Shown here piece after piece: positions 4,666 through 7,825 of a DNA stretch of 7,825 nucleotides; the first letter of the stretch is position 1, and each line of letters opens with the position of its first letter. The position numbers and the translations under genes were made by a program. Origin of the DNA: an uncultured Collinsella sp. (GTDB lineage Bacteria; Actinomycetota; Coriobacteriia; Coriobacteriales; Coriobacteriaceae); NCBI GenBank assembly GCA_959599615.1, contig CAUGKA010000093.1, forward strand, positions 1 through 7,825. The letters run 5' to 3'. The notes beneath the pieces were generated by a model. It saw nothing but the letters and a program-made list of their open reading frames with translations. It did no database searches and had not been told where the DNA came from.

Positions 4666-6153
4666 ATGTCCACTACCGATGCTTCCCAGATCCACGACCT
4701 GCGCTCCGCGCTCGACTTTTTGCGCGAGATGCCGGGCCAGCTGCTCGAGACCGACACTCAGGTCGACCCGGACGCCGAGGTCTCGGGTGTCTATCGCCAC
4801 GTCGGTGCCGGCGGCACCGTTATGCGCCCGACCAAAGAGGGTCCGGCGATGGTCTTCAACAACGTCAAGGGCTTTGACGATGCCAAGGTCTGCATCGGCA
4901 TGCTTGCCAGCCGCAAGCGCGTTGCCGCCCTGCTCGACCTGGACGAGGAGCACCTGGGCCTCGAGATCGGCAAGCGCTTCGAGAACCTGATCGCGCCCGA
5001 GCAGATCGCCGAGGGTGCGCACGTCGACTGCCAAGAGGTCGTGTACAAGGCGACCGACGAGGGCTTTGACCTGCGCAAGATCGTTCCCGCTCCTACCAAC
5101 ACGCCCGTCGACGGCGGCCCCTACATCACCATGGGCCTCGCCTACGGCACGAGCCCCGACGGCTCCCAGTCCGACGTGACCATCCACCGCTTCTCCTGCG
5201 TCGACAAGGATAAGCTTGCCATGTGGATTACCCCCGGCAGCCGTCACCTGGGCGCGTTCTTTGACGAGTACTGCCAGCGCGGCGAAGACATGCCCATCTC
5301 CATCTCCATCGGTTTGGACCCCGCCGTGTACATGTGCTGCGGTTTTGAGGCTCCCACCACACCGCTCGGCTTCAACGAGCTGCAAATTGCCGGCGCCCTG
5401 CGCGGCCACGCTGTCGAGCTTGCCGACTGCGTCACCGTTCCGCAGAAGTGCATCGCCAATGCCGAGTACGTACTCGAGGGCTACCTCATGCACGACGAGA
5501 CCATCAACGAGGACGTCAACGGCCACGGCTACGCCATGCCCGAGTTCCCCGGCTACACCGGCGGCGCCAAGGTCTGCCCGGTGATCAAGATCACCGCTGT
5601 CACCACGCGCGTCAATCCCATCATGGAGAGCTGCATCGGCCCTTCGCACGAGCACGTGTCCATGGCCGGCATCCCCACCGAGGCCTCCATTTACAAGATG
5701 GTCGAGACTGCTATCCCGGGCCGCCTGCTCAACGTTCACGCTGCCCCCTGCGGCGGCGGCAAGTTCGTTGCCATCATGCAGTTCAAGAAGTCGAGCAAAA
5801 ATGACGAGGGCCGTCAGCGCAACGCCGCCATGCTCGCCTTCTCGGCATTCTCCGAGCTCAAGCACGTCATCCTTGTTGACGAGGATGTCGATATCTTCGA
5901 TATGAGCGACGTGATGTGGGCCATGACCACGCGCTTCCAGGCCGACGTGGACCTCATCACCATCCCCGGTTGTCACTGCCACGTGCTCGATCCGTCCAAC
6001 GACCCCGCGTTCGACCCCACGATCCGCGAGCACGGCATCGCCTGCAAGGCCATCTTCGACTGCACGGTTCCGTTCGACCTCAAGAAGAACTTCATCCGCT
6101 CGCAGTTCATGGAGATCGACAAGGACAAGTGGGCCAAGGAGATTGCTTTCTAG
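4666..6153 (+). CDS. lpdC: UbiD-family aromatic acid decarboxylase, LpdC (gallate/hydroxybenzoate decarboxylase) type
   Basis: 495 residues, close to the roughly 490 of Lactobacillus plantarum LpdC. ATG 4666 has AAAGGAG (4653-4659) six bases upstream. Strong matches to LpdC as I remember it include 'VDPDAEVSGVYRHVGAGGTVMRPTKEGPAM', here split by eye into VSGVYRH, GAGGTV and RPTKEGPAM, then SDVTIHR (169-175), AEYVLEGY (266-273), MPEFPGY, HEHVSMAGIPTEASI, and VDEDVDIFDM near the end. In UbiD enzymes the Arg of the first of these segments and Glu of the second lie in the active site with prenylated FMN and Mn/K. The enzyme removes CO2 reversibly from aromatic or alpha,beta-unsaturated acids in the cytoplasm. 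The LpdC subgroup acts on gallate or protocatechuate-like phenolic acids, but the exact substrate here is not decided by sequence. ubiX follows 33 bases later in the same operon. Confidence 0.93.
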   Translation: MSTTDASQIHDLRSALDFLREMPGQLLETDTQVDPDAEVSGVYRHVGAGGTVMRPTKEGPAMVFNNVKGFDDAKVCIGMLASRKRVAALLDLDEEHLGLEIGKRFENLIAPEQIAEGAHVDCQEVVYKATDEGFDLRKIVPAPTNTPVDGGPYITMGLAYGTSPDGSQSDVTIHRFSCVDKDKLAMWITPGSRHLGAFFDEYCQRGEDMPISISIGLDPAVYMCCGFEAPTTPLGFNELQIAGALRGHAVELADCVTVPQKCIANAEYVLEGYLMHDETINEDVNGHGYAMPEFPGYTGGAKVCPVIKITAVTTRVNPIMESCIGPSHEHVSMAGIPTEASIYKMVETAIPGRLLNVHAAPCGGGKFVAIMQFKKSSKNDEGRQRNAAMLAFSAFSELKHVILVDEDVDIFDMSDVMWAMTTRFQADVDLITIPGCHCHVLDPSNDPAFDPTIREHGIACKAIFDCTVPFDLKKNFIRSQFMEIDKDKWAKEIAF

Positions 6154-6186
6154 TAAGTAGCCCTACCAAGTAGTTAAGGAGCCGTC

Positions 6187-6780
6187 ATGCCTGAGTCTTC
6201 TGTCCGCCCCCGTCGCATTGTCGTTGGCGTGTCTGGCGCCAGCGGTGCCGCGCTGGGTCTTGAGTGCCTCAAATGCCTGCGCCAGGCAGGTGCCGAGTCG
6301 GCGCTTGTCGTCACGCGCGGGGGAGAGATCACCATCGAGCAGGAGCTCGGCATGACGCTCGACGAGTTTGCCACGCATGCCGATGTGGTCTACGACAACA
6401 AGAACATCGGCGCCGCCATCGCAAGCGGCACCTATCCGGTCGACGGCATGATCGTGGCACCCTGCTCCATGAAGACGCTCGCCGGCATCGCGAGCGGCTA
6501 CAGCGAAAACCTGTTGCTGCGTGCGGCCGACGTGCAGATGAAAGAGCAGCGCCGCCTGGTGCTCATGGTGCGCGAGACGCCCTTCAGCGCCATTCATGTC
6601 GACAACATGGCGCGCCTGGCGCGCGTACCGGGCGTCATGCTCATGCCGCCCATGCTCACGTTTTACAACGGCCCCGCCACGCTCGATGACGCGGTGCATC
6701 ACATCGCCGCCAAGGCGCTCGAGGCCGTCGGCGTGTCATGCGCAAACTATAAGCGCTGGTCATGGGCGTCTTTAGGGTAG
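6187..6780 (+). CDS. ubiX: UbiX-family flavin prenyltransferase (LpdB-like)
   Basis: 197 residues, the usual UbiX length. ATG 6187 has AAGGAG (6176-6181) five bases upstream. The flavodoxin-like N-terminus carries GVSGASGA (14-21). APCSMKTLAGIASGYSENLL begins at 91. Pseudomonas UbiX residues R122, K129, R139 and E140 match R112, K119, R129 and E130 with identical spacing, and Y160 fits the late conserved Tyr. All key positions are therefore present and the enzyme should be active. UbiX joins the dimethylallyl group of dimethylallyl phosphate to N5 and C6 of FMN, making the prenylated FMN needed by UbiD. It is the last gene before a terminator, and is coupled to the decarboxylase gene by a 33-base gap. 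Its prenyl donor may come from or through the LpdD/IDI fusion protein coded at 1873, which is inference. Confidence 0.95.
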   Translation: MPESSVRPRRIVVGVSGASGAALGLECLKCLRQAGAESALVVTRGGEITIEQELGMTLDEFATHADVVYDNKNIGAAIASGTYPVDGMIVAPCSMKTLAGIASGYSENLLLRAADVQMKEQRRLVLMVRETPFSAIHVDNMARLARVPGVMLMPPMLTFYNGPATLDDAVHHIAAKALEAVGVSCANYKRWSWASLG

Positions 6781-6797
6781 GATACGAGTAGTGTTTG

Positions 6798-6827
6798 AGC
6801 CCGCTGCCCCTGTGGGCGGCGGGCTTT
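6798..6827 (+). terminator. Intrinsic terminator ending the transporter-ubiD-ubiX operon
   Basis: AGCCCGCTGCCC (6798-6809) pairs with GGGCGGCGGGCT (6814-6825), 12 bp with one T-G, loop CTGT, then TT. The T run is short (TTT at 6825-6827), so stopping may be partial. The regulator gene begins only 31 bases later, leaving little room for a promoter downstream of the hairpin. Confidence 0.75.
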
Positions 6828-6857
6828 GTGCGCTAAAAGGATGTGTCGGGAGGACTT

Positions 6858-7727
6858 ATGCAGACGGGCATGTATGCGATTAGCGAGATGGCGAGCTTGT
6901 TTAATGTTTCGCGCCAAACGCTCATCTACTACGACAAGATCGGCCTGTTTAAGCCCGCCGTGGTCAACGAAAAAGGCTACCGCTTCTATTCGCCCACGCA
7001 GATCCCGCTCATGCGTCTGATTTGCATGCTGCGCGACCTGGGGCTCGAACTCGACGAGATCGACCGCCTAACCTCGACGTTCGACATTGGCGAGATGACC
7101 GATCACCTGCGCTCGCGGGTGCGGGCGCTCGATGAGCAGATTGCCGGGCTCAAAGCCGAGCGCGCGAGCGTACAGGAGCGTCTGAGCTTTTACGACGAGG
7201 CGGTTTACTGGCGCGAGCGCGAGGGCAAGCCGGAGCTCAAGCAATTCGAGCGTCGCTACGTGGTCTTTGAGGAGTTTCCGGGCGATATCGAGCGCGGCCG
7301 CTCGATGCTTCACCCTACGCTCATGCGGGCAATCCTGCGCATGCGTACGTTGACGGGCACGCGTCCCATGCGCGGCTGGGGCGCCATGCTGCGTCGCGAG
7401 GCGCTGCATTCCGACGACCCTATCGCCGGTGCCGGCTCCTTTGCCGTGCTGCCGCGCGGTGCCGAGGAAATGCTGCCGAGCGACGCTGCCGAGCTGGCAG
7501 AGATCGGCATCGAAGTGCTGCCCGATGGCACATACCTGTGCATGAGCCGCTGGGGTATGCCGTACGAGCCCGAGGGCATCCGCGCCATCGTTGCCTGCAT
7601 GGACGAGCACGCGCTCCAGCCCGTTGGCAACGCTTTCGACTTTTGCTACCTCGATACCACGAGCTACGACGAGTCCCACCAAGAGGACTTTTGCTGCATC
7701 CAAATCCCTGTTACCCTCCAGATGTGA
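6858..7727 (+). CDS. MerR-family regulator, BmrR-like with GyrI-like effector domain
   Basis: 289 residues. ATG 6858 has GGGAGGA just upstream; a GTG 15 bases earlier contains that site and is rejected. Residues 5-75 are a MerR winged helix-turn-helix: YAISEMASLFNVSRQTLIYYDKIGLF, then the wing KGYRFYSP, then LGLELDEI. Residues about 80-120 form the antiparallel coiled-coil helix (RSRVRALDEQIAGLKAERASVQERL in outline). The remaining 165 or so residues resemble the effector-binding (GyrI/AraC-like) domain of BmrR. Such proteins bind long-spacer promoters and untwist them on ligand binding. Placed after ubiX, it is a good candidate to sense the aromatic acid or a product and control the operon, but no MerR-type long-spacer promoter was clearly found. 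The last Met codon and TGA stop (ATGTGA) lie in the palindrome that follows. A possible -10 (TATAAG, 6748-6753) inside ubiX is weak. Confidence 0.88.
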   Translation: MQTGMYAISEMASLFNVSRQTLIYYDKIGLFKPAVVNEKGYRFYSPTQIPLMRLICMLRDLGLELDEIDRLTSTFDIGEMTDHLRSRVRALDEQIAGLKAERASVQERLSFYDEAVYWREREGKPELKQFERRYVVFEEFPGDIERGRSMLHPTLMRAILRMRTLTGTRPMRGWGAMLRREALHSDDPIAGAGSFAVLPRGAEEMLPSDAAELAEIGIEVLPDGTYLCMSRWGMPYEPEGIRAIVACMDEHALQPVGNAFDFCYLDTTSYDESHQEDFCCIQIPVTLQM

Positions 7728-7752
7728 CAAAGGGACAGTCCCTTTGTCACAT
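7722..7752. repeat. Perfect palindrome overlapping the merR stop codon (composite repeat copy 2, left part)
   Basis: ATGTGACAAAGGGA (7722-7735) and TCCCTTTGTCACAT (7739-7752) are perfect complements around CAG, 14 bp. The TGA stop of the regulator gene is at 7725-7727, inside the left arm. It may also act as a terminator or RNA end protector. Related copies occur at 2815-2846 (degenerate) and 1769-1796 (ends only). An 18-base segment (7753-7770), absent from copy 1, separates it from the 55-base block. Confidence 0.85.
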
Positions 7753-7770
7753 TCGTGGTGTGGCTGCTGC

Positions 7771-7825
7771 CCAAACCGTCACAACATTTGATGAAAATCT
7801 CGAAAACGAGGAAAAGCGTCGAATG
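7771..7825 (+). repeat. 55-base direct repeat, copy 2 (cut by window end)
   Basis: Identical to 2847-2901 at all 55 positions. The window stops at GAATG, where copy 1 continues into TTGTGACG to close its long stem, so the hairpin here is probably completed outside the window. Confidence 0.92.

Noticed and set aside
4606..6033. Long open frame (475 codons) on the minus strand opposite ubiD
   Set aside because: It mirrors the GC-rich codon pattern of a well-recognised UbiD protein, has low-complexity His/Asp/Gly/Ala-rich translation, and lacks a family match or start signal.
2815..7825. CRISPR array suggested by the two repeats
   Set aside because: There are only two copies about 4.9 kb apart with genes between, so no regular spacer pattern exists.

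Overview
This 7.8 kb window is GC-rich, with compact genes, strong GGAG-type ribosome binding sites and protein families that suggest a gut Coriobacteriia actinobacterium, plausibly Collinsella. That assignment is a judgement from style and gene content. No rRNA or other marker gene is present to prove it.

Layout, left to right. (1) The 3' end of a sugar PTS permease gene (EIIB domain) runs into a strong bidirectional hairpin terminator. (2) A convergent minus-strand gene encodes an MFS efflux-type transporter. (3) Diverging from it, a plus-strand gene with a good sigma70-like promoter and an overlapping inverted repeat encodes an unusual two-domain protein. Its N-terminal part resembles the LpdD prenylated-flavin chaperone family; its C-terminal part is a Nudix domain of the type I isopentenyl-diphosphate isomerase (IDI) kind. 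(4) After two hairpin terminators comes a cluster on the same strand: a DASS-type anion transporter, a UbiD-family decarboxylase of the LpdC (gallate/hydroxybenzoate decarboxylase) subgroup, and a UbiX flavin prenyltransferase. (5) A terminator follows, then a MerR/BmrR-like regulator, and the window ends inside a repeat.

How they may work together: UbiX makes prenylated FMN from FMN and dimethylallyl phosphate, UbiD uses that cofactor to decarboxylate an aromatic acid, and the DASS protein is a natural candidate to import the acid. No separate lpdD gene is visible; the only LpdD-like domain is the one fused to the IDI-like Nudix. IDI chemistry makes DMAPP, the diphosphate relative of the UbiX prenyl donor. 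The fusion therefore looks like a dedicated cofactor-supply or delivery protein. Its Nudix domain keeps the IDI metal ligands and catalytic Glu, but the catalytic Cys is Ala with a Cys one position earlier, so it may be an altered isomerase or a diphosphate hydrolase.

The transporter-ubiD-ubiX-merR segment lies between two same-orientation copies of a composite repeat. Each copy is a palindrome that overlaps the stop codon of the preceding gene, followed by a 55-base block identical between copies. The pair lies 4,924 bp apart. No CRISPR array, tRNA, rRNA or transposase gene was seen.
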